17,051 bases of DNA from Cellulomonas sp. (GCA_031178805.1 JAPSIJ010000013.1:1-17051); one strand, 5' to 3'. Numbered from the stretch's first letter, positions 1 to 6,675 are shown. Notes: generated from the letters alone by a model not told the origin. Numbers and translations: made by a program.

Positions 1-652
1 CCACGATCGCGCTCACGTGGTGCGCGACGACGTCGTGCAGCTCCCGGGCGATCCGCTGCCGCTCGGCGCGCACCGCGGCGCGCTCGCGGACCGCCTGCAG
101 CGCCCGCAGCTCGGCGTTCCGCAGCGCGAGCGACCGCGAGGTGGCGGCCAGCCGGGCGGCGACCGCCCCGAGCGCGGTGGCCGCGAGCACGAGCAGCACC
201 AGCAGGGCCGTGTCGGACGGGTCGCCCAGGAAGGGCGCCGGGCCGGCCAGCGAGCGGAGCCCCCACGCGCCCGCGGCCAGCGCGACCGTGCCCGCCGTGC
301 CGGCGAGGCCGGTGAGCACCGCCGGCACGGCCGCGGCCCGGGTCGCCGCGTACGCCGCGACCAGCAGCGGCAGCACGTGCAGGTCCACCTGCACCGGCGC
401 CCCGCGGGTGACCACCGCGTAGCCCGCGGGGTAGCCGACCGCCGTGAGCCACAGGCCGGGACCGGGGGCGACCCGCCGCAGGGCGAGGGGCACCGCCAGC
501 CCGAGGCCGGCCCACAGGTGCGCGTCCTGCCACCGCGGGTGCCACAGGTCCGTGCGGGCGAGCAGCTGCACCGCCACCGTCCACGCCACCAGCACGCCGA
601 GGGCGACGAGGCCGTCCTGCGTCGCGGCACGGCGGCGGGCGGTCGGGGACAT
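1..652 (-). CDS. Sensor histidine kinase, HisKA_3 (NarL/LiaS-like) family, 3' end outside window
   Basis: This is the N-terminal 217 residues of a two-component sensor kinase; the gene runs off the left edge, so the catalytic ATPase domain is not visible. Residues about 15-165 form several hydrophobic membrane segments (for example around 16-32, 48-60, 92-130 and 147-168). An Arg/Ala/Glu-rich, probably coiled-coil linker follows at about 170-198. The dimerisation/phosphoacceptor motif QRIARELHDVVAHHVSAIV ends the visible part, with the likely phosphorylated His at residue 206. This E-L-H-D-x-V-x-H motif is typical of HisKA_3 kinases, which pair with LuxR/NarL-type response regulators usually encoded next door, here presumably beyond position 1. 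The ATG at 652 was chosen because a TAGGCT -10 box lies six bases upstream and no Shine-Dalgarno is visible, so the mRNA may be leaderless. The ligand cannot be inferred. Confidence 0.88.
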   Translation of the reverse strand, partial: MSPTARRRAATQDGLVALGVLVAWTVAVQLLARTDLWHPRWQDAHLWAGLGLAVPLALRRVAPGPGLWLTAVGYPAGYAVVTRGAPVQVDLHVLPLLVAAYAATRAAAVPAVLTGLAGTAGTVALAAGAWGLRSLAGPAPFLGDPSDTALLVLLVLAATALGAVAARLAATSRSLALRNAELRALQAVRERAAVRAERQRIARELHDVVAHHVSAIV

Positions 653-658
653 GCCGCG

Positions 659-664
659 AGCCTA
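659..664 (-). promoter_or_regulatory. Predicted -10 box of the histidine kinase gene
   Basis: Read on the minus strand, TAGGCT is followed by six bases and then the ATG at 652. The hexamer fits the actinobacterial TANNNT -10 consensus and would place the transcription start at the start codon. I see no convincing -35 box. Confidence 0.4.
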
Positions 665-710
665 GGCCGGGCGCGCGGCCCCGCCGTCGCCGCGGCGGCG
701 GACGGGGCGG

Positions 711-736
711 GGTGCGCGCACCACCTTTGGGTGGTG
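711..736. promoter_or_regulatory. Overlapping palindromes between divergent histidine kinase and carboxypeptidase genes
   Basis: A perfect 12-bp palindrome GGTGCGCGCACC (711-722) overlaps an inverted repeat with 7-bp arms, CACCACC-TTTG-GGTGGTG (719-736). The TTTG loop is one of the few AT-rich spots in the gap. This could be a binding site, perhaps for the response regulator of the adjacent kinase, but short GC palindromes arise easily by chance here. Confidence 0.3.
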
Positions 737-778
737 CCGGCCGGGGCGCGCGTGCCCCCGCCGGCCGACGCCGGACCA

Positions 779-794
779 CCGCACGACCGTGCGG
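779..794. promoter_or_regulatory. 16-bp inverted repeat upstream of the carboxypeptidase gene
   Basis: CCGCACG-AC-CGTGCGG is a perfect inverted repeat with 7-bp arms and a 2-base spacer. It lies 65 bases upstream of the ATG at 860. It could be an operator; the evidence is symmetry alone. Confidence 0.25.
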
Positions 795-859
795 CCCGGC
801 GTGCGCGGTCGCACCGGCGGCCGATGCCCGGGCCGGGCGGCGGCGCGGAGGCTGGAGGC

Positions 860-1507
860 ATGACCACGACCCGCCGGCAGGACCGGCTCCCGAGCACCCG
901 CGTCAGCACCCCGCCGCCGGCCGTCCCGCCGCCGCGCTTCCCGCCGGTGGTGCCCCCGGCCGCCGCGACCCCGCCCGCCCCCGTGCCGCCCGCCCGGCCG
1001 TCCCGCGGCGCGGTGGTCGTCCGGGTGCTCGTCGTCCTCCTCGTGCTCGGCGCCGCCGCCACGGGGCTCATCGCGGCGCTCGGTGGCCCGGGGGCGCCCG
1101 CCCGGGACCTGCCGGCGGCCGCCCAGGTCGCGCCCACCGGGATGGACCCCGAGCTGGAGCGGCGCGTCGCGGCAGCCACGGCGGCGGCCGCCGCGGAGGG
1201 CGTCGAGCTCTCCGTCACGTCGGGCTGGCGCAGCGCCGAGGAGCAGCAGCGGCTGGTGGACGAGGCGGTCGAGCGCCACGGCGTGCCCGAGGCGTACCGC
1301 TGGGTGCTCCCGCCCGGGGACTCCGCGCACGTGCAGGGCCTGGCCGTGGACCTCGGCCCGCTGGAGGGCTGGCTGTGGCTCGGCGAGCGCGCGGAGGCGT
1401 TCGGCCTGTGCCGGACGTACGTCAACGAGCCGTGGCACTTCGAGCCGCTGCCGGACGGCGCGACCACCTGCCCCGCGCCCCACCCGGACGCGTCGTGGGC
1501 GTGGTGA
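860..1507 (+). CDS. Membrane-anchored D-alanyl-D-alanine carboxypeptidase, peptidase M15B (VanY-like)
   Basis: This 215-residue protein probably removes the terminal D-Ala of peptidoglycan stem peptides outside the cell. Residues 1-50 are a Pro/Ala-rich cytoplasmic or linker tail. Residues about 51-74 form one hydrophobic segment, read as a signal anchor. The M15 domain fills about 95-200. It shows S-G-W-R-S (121-125), the zinc motif SAHVQGLAVDLG with His157 and Asp164, and N-E-P-W-H-F-E with Glu190 (catalytic base) and His193 (third zinc ligand). All residues known to matter in VanX/VanY enzymes are present. The ATG has GGAGG at 847-851, eight bases upstream; a second GGAGG at 854-858 is too close to serve. 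It is divergent from the sensor kinase and ends one base from the end of convergent ctaA. A VanY-like gene by itself does not show glycopeptide resistance; housekeeping cell-wall trimming is more likely. Confidence 0.9.
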   Translation: MTTTRRQDRLPSTRVSTPPPAVPPPRFPPVVPPAAATPPAPVPPARPSRGAVVVRVLVVLLVLGAAATGLIAALGGPGAPARDLPAAAQVAPTGMDPELERRVAAATAAAAAEGVELSVTSGWRSAEEQQRLVDEAVERHGVPEAYRWVLPPGDSAHVQGLAVDLGPLEGWLWLGERAEAFGLCRTYVNEPWHFEPLPDGATTCPAPHPDASWAW

Positions 1508-1508
1508 G

Positions 1509-2450
1509 TCAGGCGCGGGAGCGGAAGCCCAGCAGGTAGCGCGTGGTCCCGGCGGCGAGCAGCGCGGCGCCGAGCATGTGCAGCAGCACGAGCAGGACCG
1601 GCAGGTCGGTCGCGACCTGGACGTAGCCGATGACGCCCTGCAGCAGCACCAGGGCGACCATCACCCATCCCCGGCGGCGGAGCGCTGCGGGCCCGCGGCG
1701 GTTCAGCACGAGCAGGGCCGCGAGCACGGCGACGAACAGCCACACGGCGGCGGCGTGCACCCGCGCCACCAGGTACGGGTCGAGGGCGATCCGGTAGCCG
1801 ACCTCCTCGTCGCCGGAGTGCGGGCCGGCGCCCGTGGTGATGACGCCGAGCGTCAGCACGACGACCAGCAGCGCCGCGAGCACCGGGGCGAGCCGCCAGG
1901 GCAGGGCGCCGACGACGGGGACGCGCGGCCCGTCGCCCTCGCGGCCGCGGTGCACCAGGAGCGTCGACACGGCGACCAGGGCCATCGACACGAGGAAGTG
2001 CAGGCTCACCCACGCCGGGTGCAGGTGCAGCAGGACGACGACGCCGCCGATGAGCGCCTGGGCGACGACGCCCGCCAGCGGGGCGAGGCCGAGCCAGCGG
2101 TAGGAGCGGGACCGGTCGCGGTCGAACCACACGACCAGCGCCGTGGCGACCGCGAGGACGCCGAGGACGCCGGTGAGCGTGCGGTTCCCGAACTCGACGA
2201 CCGGGTGGTACGTCATCGCCTCGTGCAGGACGGGGGCGAACTGCCCGGGCTCGCACTGCGGCCAGGTGGAGCAGCCGAGGCCGGACCCCGTGAGCCGGAC
2301 GGCGCCGCCGGTGACGACGATGCCGATCTGCCCGATGAGGTTCGCCACCAGCACCGGGTAGGTGAGCCGCCGGCGCCACCGGTCCCACGCGGACGGCGCC
2401 CCGGCCTCGGGGCGGGGTGCGGGGGCGGCGGCGACCTCGGGACGACTCAC
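1509..2450 (-). CDS. ctaA: Heme A synthase (COX15/CtaA family)
   Basis: The product oxidises heme O to heme A in the membrane, the last step in making the cofactor of aa3-type cytochrome oxidase, and so implies aerobic respiration. The 313-residue protein has about eight hydrophobic segments from residue 31 on. Compared with Bacillus CtaA I see the extracytoplasmic Cys pair in G-L-G-C-S-T-W-P-Q-C (Cys60, Cys66), the key Glu86 in V-V-E-F-G-N-R, and heme-ligand candidates His151, His232 and His291. Asn89 stands where Bacillus CtaA has a His; I recall similar sequences in other Actinomycetota but could not check. A GTG start at 2450 is chosen because the conserved region begins about 30 residues later and a TAGGCT box precedes it by six bases, with no Shine-Dalgarno. 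The gene follows the ABC permease by 93 bases on the same strand, an order also found beside the suf genes of mycobacteria. Confidence 0.93.
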   Translation of the reverse strand: MSRPEVAAAPAPRPEAGAPSAWDRWRRRLTYPVLVANLIGQIGIVVTGGAVRLTGSGLGCSTWPQCEPGQFAPVLHEAMTYHPVVEFGNRTLTGVLGVLAVATALVVWFDRDRSRSYRWLGLAPLAGVVAQALIGGVVVLLHLHPAWVSLHFLVSMALVAVSTLLVHRGREGDGPRVPVVGALPWRLAPVLAALLVVVLTLGVITTGAGPHSGDEEVGYRIALDPYLVARVHAAAVWLFVAVLAALLVLNRRGPAALRRRGWVMVALVLLQGVIGYVQVATDLPVLLVLLHMLGAALLAAGTTRYLLGFRSRA

Positions 2451-2456
2451 CCGACA

Positions 2457-2462
2457 AGCCTA
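2457..2462 (-). promoter_or_regulatory. Predicted -10 box of ctaA
   Basis: TAGGCT on the minus strand lies six bases before the GTG at 2450, the same hexamer and spacing as at the histidine kinase gene. It suggests ctaA has its own leaderless promoter and does not depend only on readthrough from the ABC transporter genes. No clear -35 box. Confidence 0.4.
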
Positions 2463-2543
2463 CGGGCGCCCGCGGGCACCTTGTGCCGCCGGGCACGAGG
2501 TCTTGGTCACCCCGCCGGACGGGTCCCGCCCGGCGGACGGTGG

Positions 2544-3329
2544 TCAGTCCCAGCGGAACCAGCGGCGCACGGCCCAGCCGAGCGCCAGCGTCCACGCGGC
2601 CAGGGCCGCGAGGGGCGCGACCGGGACCGTCCCGGACACCAGCGCGCCGCGCAGCGCCTCGCCGAGGGCGCCCGGCGGCAGCCACCGCGCGACCGACGCC
2701 CACCAGCCGGGCAGGTCGGCGACCGGCAGCACGACGCCGCCGACCACCGCGAGGACGACGAGCAGCAGGTTCGCGACCGCGAGCACGGCCTCGGCGCGCA
2801 GCGTGCCCGCCAGCAGCAGCGCCAGCGCCGTGAACGCCGCCACGCCGAGCAGCAGCGCGAGCAGGGCGGCCGGGACGCCCGCCGGGTCGGGCCGCCAGCC
2901 GAGCGCCAGGCCGACCGCGCCGACGACGAGCACCTGCAGCGCGGCGACGGCGAGCACGGCGACCGCCTTGCCGGCGAGCAGCCCGCCGCGGCCGAGCGGC
3001 GTGGTGGCCAGCAGCCGCAGCACGCCGTTGCGCCGGTCGAACGCCGTGGCGATCGCCTGGGAGGCCATCGACCCGGCCATCACGGCCAGCCCGAGGATCC
3101 CCGGCGTCACGACGTCGATCCGCGCGGCGCCGCCGGTGCCGACGTCCACGAACGACGACCGGCCCAGCGCCAGCAGCGCCACGACGGGGATGATCAGCGT
3201 GACCAGCAGCTGCTCGCCGTTGCGGAGCACGGCGAGGGTCTCGAACCGGGCCTGGGCGAGCACCCGGCGGCCGGCGGGCGCGGCGCGGTCGGGGCCCGCC
3301 GCGCGCGCGGTCGGGGCGGCGGTGGTCAT
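2544..3329 (-). CDS. ABC-2 type transporter permease
   Basis: This 261-residue integral membrane protein is the membrane half of an ABC exporter whose ATPase is encoded just upstream. Residues 1-35 are cytoplasmic. About six hydrophobic segments follow, roughly at 40-57, 74-93, 119-143, 152-175, 180-203 and 236-255. The region with A-F-D-R-R-N-G-V-L-R-L-L-A-T-T-P-L (96-112) is the cytoplasmic coupling helix typical of ABC-2 permeases. The ATG at 3329 overlaps the TGA of the ATPase gene by four bases (ATGA), so the two are almost surely translationally coupled. The substrate is not known. The pair sits between suf genes and ctaA in many Actinomycetota, so heme, lipid or respiratory-complex export are possible but unproven roles. 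Confidence 0.88.
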   Translation of the reverse strand: MTTAAPTARAAGPDRAAPAGRRVLAQARFETLAVLRNGEQLLVTLIIPVVALLALGRSSFVDVGTGGAARIDVVTPGILGLAVMAGSMASQAIATAFDRRNGVLRLLATTPLGRGGLLAGKAVAVLAVAALQVLVVGAVGLALGWRPDPAGVPAALLALLLGVAAFTALALLLAGTLRAEAVLAVANLLLVVLAVVGGVVLPVADLPGWWASVARWLPPGALGEALRGALVSGTVPVAPLAALAAWTLALGWAVRRWFRWD

Positions 3330-4276
3330 CGCAGGTTCCGTCCGGTCAGGTCGAGGAACACGTCCTCGAGGGTGCGGCGGCCCACGTCCACCCGGGCGAG
3401 CAGCACGTCCCGGTCGGCGCACCAGGCGGCCAGCGCGGCCACCAGCGCCGGGGTGGCGGGGGAGTCGACGGCGTACGCGCCCGGCCCGGTCTCGCGGACC
3501 GGGGTGGGGGCCGGCGCGCCGGCGGGGGTGAGCGCCCGGCCCAGGTCGGCCAGCGGCAGCCCGGGAGCGGCGCGGAAGGTCAGCAGCGCGCCGTCCGCGC
3601 CGGCGAGCAGCTCCGGGACGGTGCCGCGCGCGATCACCCGGCCGTGGTCCACGACGGCGACGTCGTCGGCCAGCGCCTCGGCCTCGTCCATCAGGTGCGT
3701 GGTGAGCAGCACGGCCACGCCCTCGGCGCGCAGCTCGCCGACCAGCGACCACACGGCGCGGCGCGCCTGCGGGTCCATGCCGGCGGACGGCTCGTCCAGG
3801 AACACCACGTCCGGGCGGCCGACGACGGCCGTCGCCAGGGCGAGGCGCTGGCGCTGGCCGCCGGACAGCCGCCGCACGGTGGTGCGCGCGAACGCCTGCA
3901 GGCCCAGCCGCTCCGCCAGGGCGTCCACGTCCCGCGGCCGGGCGTACATCGACGCGACGTGCCGCAGCACGCCGAGCGCGGGCACGCCGGTGGGCAGCCC
4001 GGCGTCCTGCAGCATCACGCCGACGCGGGGGCGCAGGGCGCGGGCGTCGGCGACCGGGTCGAGCCCGAGCACGCGCACGCTGCCGCCGTCGGGGGCGCGC
4101 AGGCCCTCGCAGCACTCCACGGTGGTGGTCTTGCCGGCGCCGTTCGGCCCGAGCACGGCCGTCACCCGTCCGGGGGATGCCTGCAGGTCGAGCCCGTCGA
4201 CGACGGCGCGGCCGTCGTACCGCTTGACGAGCCCGCGGACCTCGACGGCCGGCGGTGAGGAGGTCTGGCCGAGCAC
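3326..4276 (-). CDS. ABC transporter ATP-binding protein (DrrA/CcmA-like, ABC-2 exporter)
   Basis: This is the nucleotide-binding subunit partnering the permease at 2544-3329. Motifs in the 316-residue protein are Walker A G-P-N-G-A-G-K-T (43-50), the Q-loop Gln90, the signature L-S-G-G-Q (137-141), Walker B V-V-F-L-D-E (157-162) and the switch His194 in T-T-H-L-M. After the ATPase core, a tail of about 90 residues ends in T-L-E-D-V-F-L-D-L-T-G, as in exporters of the drug-resistance ATPase group; the family match names a fold, not a drug. The GTG at 4276 was taken as start because a TACACT -10 box lies six bases upstream, with no Shine-Dalgarno and no better start before the core. It is divergent from sufR. 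In M. tuberculosis, as I recall, a mannosyltransferase gene (mptB) separates the equivalent gene from sufR; none is present here. Confidence 0.92.
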   Translation of the reverse strand: MLGQTSSPPAVEVRGLVKRYDGRAVVDGLDLQASPGRVTAVLGPNGAGKTTTVECCEGLRAPDGGSVRVLGLDPVADARALRPRVGVMLQDAGLPTGVPALGVLRHVASMYARPRDVDALAERLGLQAFARTTVRRLSGGQRQRLALATAVVGRPDVVFLDEPSAGMDPQARRAVWSLVGELRAEGVAVLLTTHLMDEAEALADDVAVVDHGRVIARGTVPELLAGADGALLTFRAAPGLPLADLGRALTPAGAPAPTPVRETGPGAYAVDSPATPALVAALAAWCADRDVLLARVDVGRRTLEDVFLDLTGRNLR

Positions 4277-4282
4277 CCCGCG

Positions 4283-4288
4283 AGTGTA
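4283..4288 (-). promoter_or_regulatory. Predicted -10 box of the ABC transporter genes
   Basis: TACACT on the minus strand is followed by six bases and then the GTG at 4276, which predicts a leaderless mRNA. The box is 45 bp from the SufR operator, so SufR could affect it only indirectly. No clear -35 box. Confidence 0.4.
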
Positions 4289-4320
4289 GGGGGCCCGCGG
4301 CGGGGTGAGGCGAACCTTGC

Positions 4321-4349
4321 TTGCCAGGACTTATTTCGGCAACAAGGAT
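4321..4349 (+). promoter_or_regulatory. Predicted promoter of the suf operon
   Basis: TTGCCA (4321-4326), five of six matches to the TTGACA -35 consensus, is followed after 17 bases by AAGGAT (4344-4349), close to the TAGGAT boxes common in Actinomycetota. The local AT content is higher than anywhere else near it. The -10 candidate fills exactly the 6-base spacer of the SufR operator, so a bound repressor would cover it. Transcription would begin near 4356, leaving a leader of about 98 bases before sufR. Confidence 0.55.
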
Positions 4350-4360
4350 GTTGCCGATAT
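4333..4360. promoter_or_regulatory. SufR operator (CAAC-N6-GTTG within a longer dyad)
   Basis: TCGGCAAC (4336-4343), AAGGAT (4344-4349) and GTTGCCGA (4350-4357) form a perfect inverted repeat with 8-bp arms; two more pairs lie beyond one mismatch, making a 28-bp dyad. The inner 14 bases are CAAC-N6-GTTG, the motif reported for SufR in cyanobacteria and Streptomyces. It lies about 95 bases upstream of sufR, so the repressor most likely controls its own operon. When Fe-S clusters are scarce, apo-SufR would release the site. Confidence 0.85.
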
Positions 4361-4390
4361 CGGGAGCCCTGCCCAAGCGCTCCCGCGGTA

Positions 4391-4410
4391 CGCGCCCCGG
4401 CCGGGGCGCG
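4391..4410 (+). other. 20-bp perfect palindrome in the suf leader
   Basis: CGCGCCCCGG is followed directly by its reverse complement. In RNA it could form a stem of about 8 bp with a GGCC loop, 43 bases upstream of the sufR ATG and clear of the Shine-Dalgarno at 4442-4446. It may stabilise the mRNA 5' region or act as a second binding site; no function is established. Confidence 0.45.
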
Positions 4411-4453
4411 CGACGTGCCGTCAGCCGCGCAGCAGCGAACCGGAGGTGTGCGC

Positions 4454-5179
4454 ATGACCGTGACCCCGCCGTCCGCCGGCGCCCTGCCGGGCACCGCCCG
4501 CGGCGTCGAGCCCGACTCCGAGGCCGGCACCCGGCGCCGCGTGCTCGACCTGATCGCCGCCGACGGGCCCGTCTCCGCCGCCGAGCTGGCCGCGGAGCTG
4601 GTGCTCACCCCGGCCGCCGTCCGCCGGCACCTGGCCGTGCTGGAGGCCGAGCAGCAGATCGCCGTGCACGAGGGCCACGCCCCGGCGGGCCCCGCGCGCC
4701 GCGGCCGCCCCGCCAAGCGGTACGTCGTGACCGCCGCCGGCCAGGCGACGCTGTCCCAGCAGTACTCCGAGCTCGCGTCGCAGGCGCTGCGGTTCGTCGC
4801 CGAGATCGGCGGGGCGGACGCCGTGCGCAGCTTCGCCGAGCGCCGCGTCCGCGACCTCGAGGTCCGGCACGCCGACGCGCTGGCCGAGGCCGGCGCCGAC
4901 CCCGAGCGCCGCGCGCGGGTGCTCGCCGAGGGCCTGGCGCTGGACGGCTTCGCCGCCACGGCGCGCCCCGTCCCCGGCGCCGCCGCGATCCAGCTGTGCC
5001 AGGGCCACTGCCCGGTGCAGGACGTGGCCCGCGAGTTCCCCGAGCTGTGCGAGGCCGAGGCGCACGCCTTCTCGCGGATGCTCGGCGTGCACGTGCAGCG
5101 CCTGGCGACGCTCGCCGGCGGCGGGCACGTGTGCACCACCAACATCCCGATCGTGCCGGTCCGCCGGCCGGCCCCCTGA
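4454..5179 (+). CDS. sufR: Fe-S cluster-binding transcriptional repressor SufR (DeoR/ArsR-type winged helix)
   Basis: This 241-residue repressor of the SUF operon senses iron-sulfur status by carrying a cluster itself. Residues about 25-95 form the winged-helix DNA-binding domain, with the recognition-helix region T-P-A-A-V-R-R-H-L (52-60) and a basic wing G-P-A-R-R-G-R-P-A-K-R-Y (79-90). The C-terminal half carries four cysteines in the pattern C-x3-C-x12-C-x27-C (Cys182, 186, 199, 227), in Q-L-C-Q-G-H-C-P and H-V-C-T-T-N-I-P. This is the ligand pattern of actinobacterial SufR. The ATG has an ideal GGAGG at 4442-4446, seven bases upstream; an in-frame GTG at 4415 is less likely. A perfect CAAC-N6-GTTG operator precedes it, supporting autoregulation. 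It is first in the operon, 53 bases before sufB. Operator, cysteine motif and context agree. Confidence 0.95.
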   Translation: MTVTPPSAGALPGTARGVEPDSEAGTRRRVLDLIAADGPVSAAELAAELVLTPAAVRRHLAVLEAEQQIAVHEGHAPAGPARRGRPAKRYVVTAAGQATLSQQYSELASQALRFVAEIGGADAVRSFAERRVRDLEVRHADALAEAGADPERRARVLAEGLALDGFAATARPVPGAAAIQLCQGHCPVQDVAREFPELCEAEAHAFSRMLGVHVQRLATLAGGGHVCTTNIPIVPVRRPAP

Positions 5180-5232
5180 CGAGCAAGAGCCCCCCGAACC
5201 CGACCACCGTGACCGTGCGGAAGGACGAAGAG

Positions 5233-6675
5233 ATGACGACGACGGACACCGGCCGACCGGCCGAGCCGATGACCCAGGACGAGGCCATCGCCTCGATCGG
5301 GACCTACGGCTACGGCTGGCACGACGCCGACGACGCGGGCGCCACGGCGCAGCGCGGCCTGTCGGAGGAGGTCGTGCGCAACATCTCGGCGCTGAAGGAC
5401 GAGCCCGAGTGGATGCTCAAGACCCGCCTGAAGGCGCTGCGCCTGTTCGACAAGAAGCCGATGCCCTGGTGGGGCGCGGACCTGTCGGGCATCGACTTCG
5501 ACAACATCAAGTACTTCGTGCGGTCGACGGAGAAGCAGGCGACCTCGTGGGACGAGCTCCCCGAGGACATCAAGAACACCTACGACCGCCTGGGCATCCC
5601 GGAGGCCGAGAAGCAGCGCCTGGTCGCCGGCGTCGCCGCGCAGTACGAGTCCGAGGTCGTCTACCACCAGATCCGCGAGGACCTGGAGGCCCAGGGCGTC
5701 ATCTTCGTCGACACCGACACCGGCCTGCGCGAGTACCCGGAGCTGTTCGAGCAGTACTTCGGCTCGGTGATCCCCCCGGGCGACAACAAGTTCGCGTCGC
5801 TGAACACCGCTGTGTGGTCCGGCGGGTCGTTCGTCTACGTGCCGCCGGGCGTGCACGTCGAGATCCCGCTGCAGGCCTACTTCCGGATCAACACCGAGAA
5901 CATGGGCCAGTTCGAGCGGACGCTGATCATCGCGGACGAGGGCTCGTACGTGCACTACGTCGAGGGCTGCACCGCCCCGATCTACCAGTCCGACTCGCTG
6001 CACTCCGCGGTGGTCGAGATCGTCGTGAAGAAGAACGCCCGCGTGCGGTACACGACGATCCAGAACTGGTCGAACAACGTCTACAACCTCGTGACCAAGC
6101 GGGCGACCGCGGCCGAGGGCGCGACCATGGAGTGGGTCGACGGCAACATCGGCTCCAAGGTCACCATGAAGTACCCGGCGATCTACCTGCTGGGCGAGCA
6201 TGCCCGCGGCGAGACGCTGTCCATCGCCTTCGCCGGCGAGGGTCAGCACCAGGACGCCGGCTGCAAGATGGTGCACGCCGCCCCGCACACGTCGTCCTCG
6301 ATCGTGTCCAAGTCCGTCGCCCGCGGCGGCGGCCGCACGTCCTACCGCGGCCTGGTGCAGGTGCTCGAGGGCGCCAGCCACTCCGCGTCGAACGTGCTCT
6401 GCGACGCGCTGCTGGTCGACCAGATCTCGCGGTCGGACACCTACCCGTACGTCGACGTCCGCGAGGACGACGTGTCGATGGGCCACGAGGCCACGGTGTC
6501 CCGCGTGAGCGAGGACCAGCTGTTCTACCTGATGTCCCGCGGGATGACCGAGACCGAGGCCATGGCCATGATCGTGCGCGGGTTCGTCGAGCCCATCGCG
6601 CGCGAGCTGCCCATGGAGTACGCCCTCGAGCTGAACCGCCTGATCGAGCTGCAGATGGAAGGGGCCGTCGGCTGA
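5233..6675 (+). CDS. sufB: Fe-S cluster scaffold protein SufB
   Basis: SufB is the main scaffold of the cytoplasmic SufBC2D complex on which clusters are built. The 480-residue protein is full length and highly conserved. The right-handed beta-helix core covers about 150-400. Cys246 in Y-V-E-G-C-T-A-P corresponds to the sulfur-accepting Cys of E. coli SufB (Cys254). Cys390 in N-V-L-C-D-A-L-L probably corresponds to Cys405, a cluster-site residue. The C-terminal helical part contains the SufC-contacting region E-D-Q-L-F-Y-L-M-S-R-G-M. The ATG at 5233 follows AGGA (5222-5225) at seven bases. M. tuberculosis SufB is split by an intein in this conserved region; here the reading is uninterrupted. 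Its TGA overlaps the ATG of sufD by one base, implying coupled, near-equal translation. Confidence 0.97.
   Translation: MTTTDTGRPAEPMTQDEAIASIGTYGYGWHDADDAGATAQRGLSEEVVRNISALKDEPEWMLKTRLKALRLFDKKPMPWWGADLSGIDFDNIKYFVRSTEKQATSWDELPEDIKNTYDRLGIPEAEKQRLVAGVAAQYESEVVYHQIREDLEAQGVIFVDTDTGLREYPELFEQYFGSVIPPGDNKFASLNTAVWSGGSFVYVPPGVHVEIPLQAYFRINTENMGQFERTLIIADEGSYVHYVEGCTAPIYQSDSLHSAVVEIVVKKNARVRYTTIQNWSNNVYNLVTKRATAAEGATMEWVDGNIGSKVTMKYPAIYLLGEHARGETLSIAFAGEGQHQDAGCKMVHAAPHTSSSIVSKSVARGGGRTSYRGLVQVLEGASHSASNVLCDALLVDQISRSDTYPYVDVREDDVSMGHEATVSRVSEDQLFYLMSRGMTETEAMAMIVRGFVEPIARELPMEYALELNRLIELQMEGAVG

Noticed and set aside
860..1507. Vancomycin-resistance gene
   Set aside because: The M15 motifs show a D,D-carboxypeptidase, but no vanH, vanA or vanX gene is present, so a housekeeping role is more likely.
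13..2703. Long open frame on the minus strand across the kinase, the carboxypeptidase region and ctaA
   Set aside because: It is Arg/Pro/Ala-rich with no family motifs and overlaps three genes with clear motifs in other frames; long spurious frames are normal at this GC content.
3326..4276. Daunorubicin-type drug exporter
   Set aside because: Similarity to that ATPase group names a fold; the conserved location beside suf and ctaA speaks against a drug-specific role.
1083..4289. Open frame of more than 1000 codons on the plus strand over ctaA and the ABC genes
   Set aside because: It is antisense to recognised proteins and low in complexity, and has no sensible start or domains.
4415..4453. 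Longer sufR start at GTG 4415
   Set aside because: The ATG at 4454 has an ideal GGAGG seven bases upstream, which would be inside the gene in the longer form.
5950..5990. Intein at the conserved SufB site used in M. tuberculosis
   Set aside because: The reading V-E-G-C-T-A-P-I-Y-Q is uninterrupted and the protein has normal length, so no intein is present.
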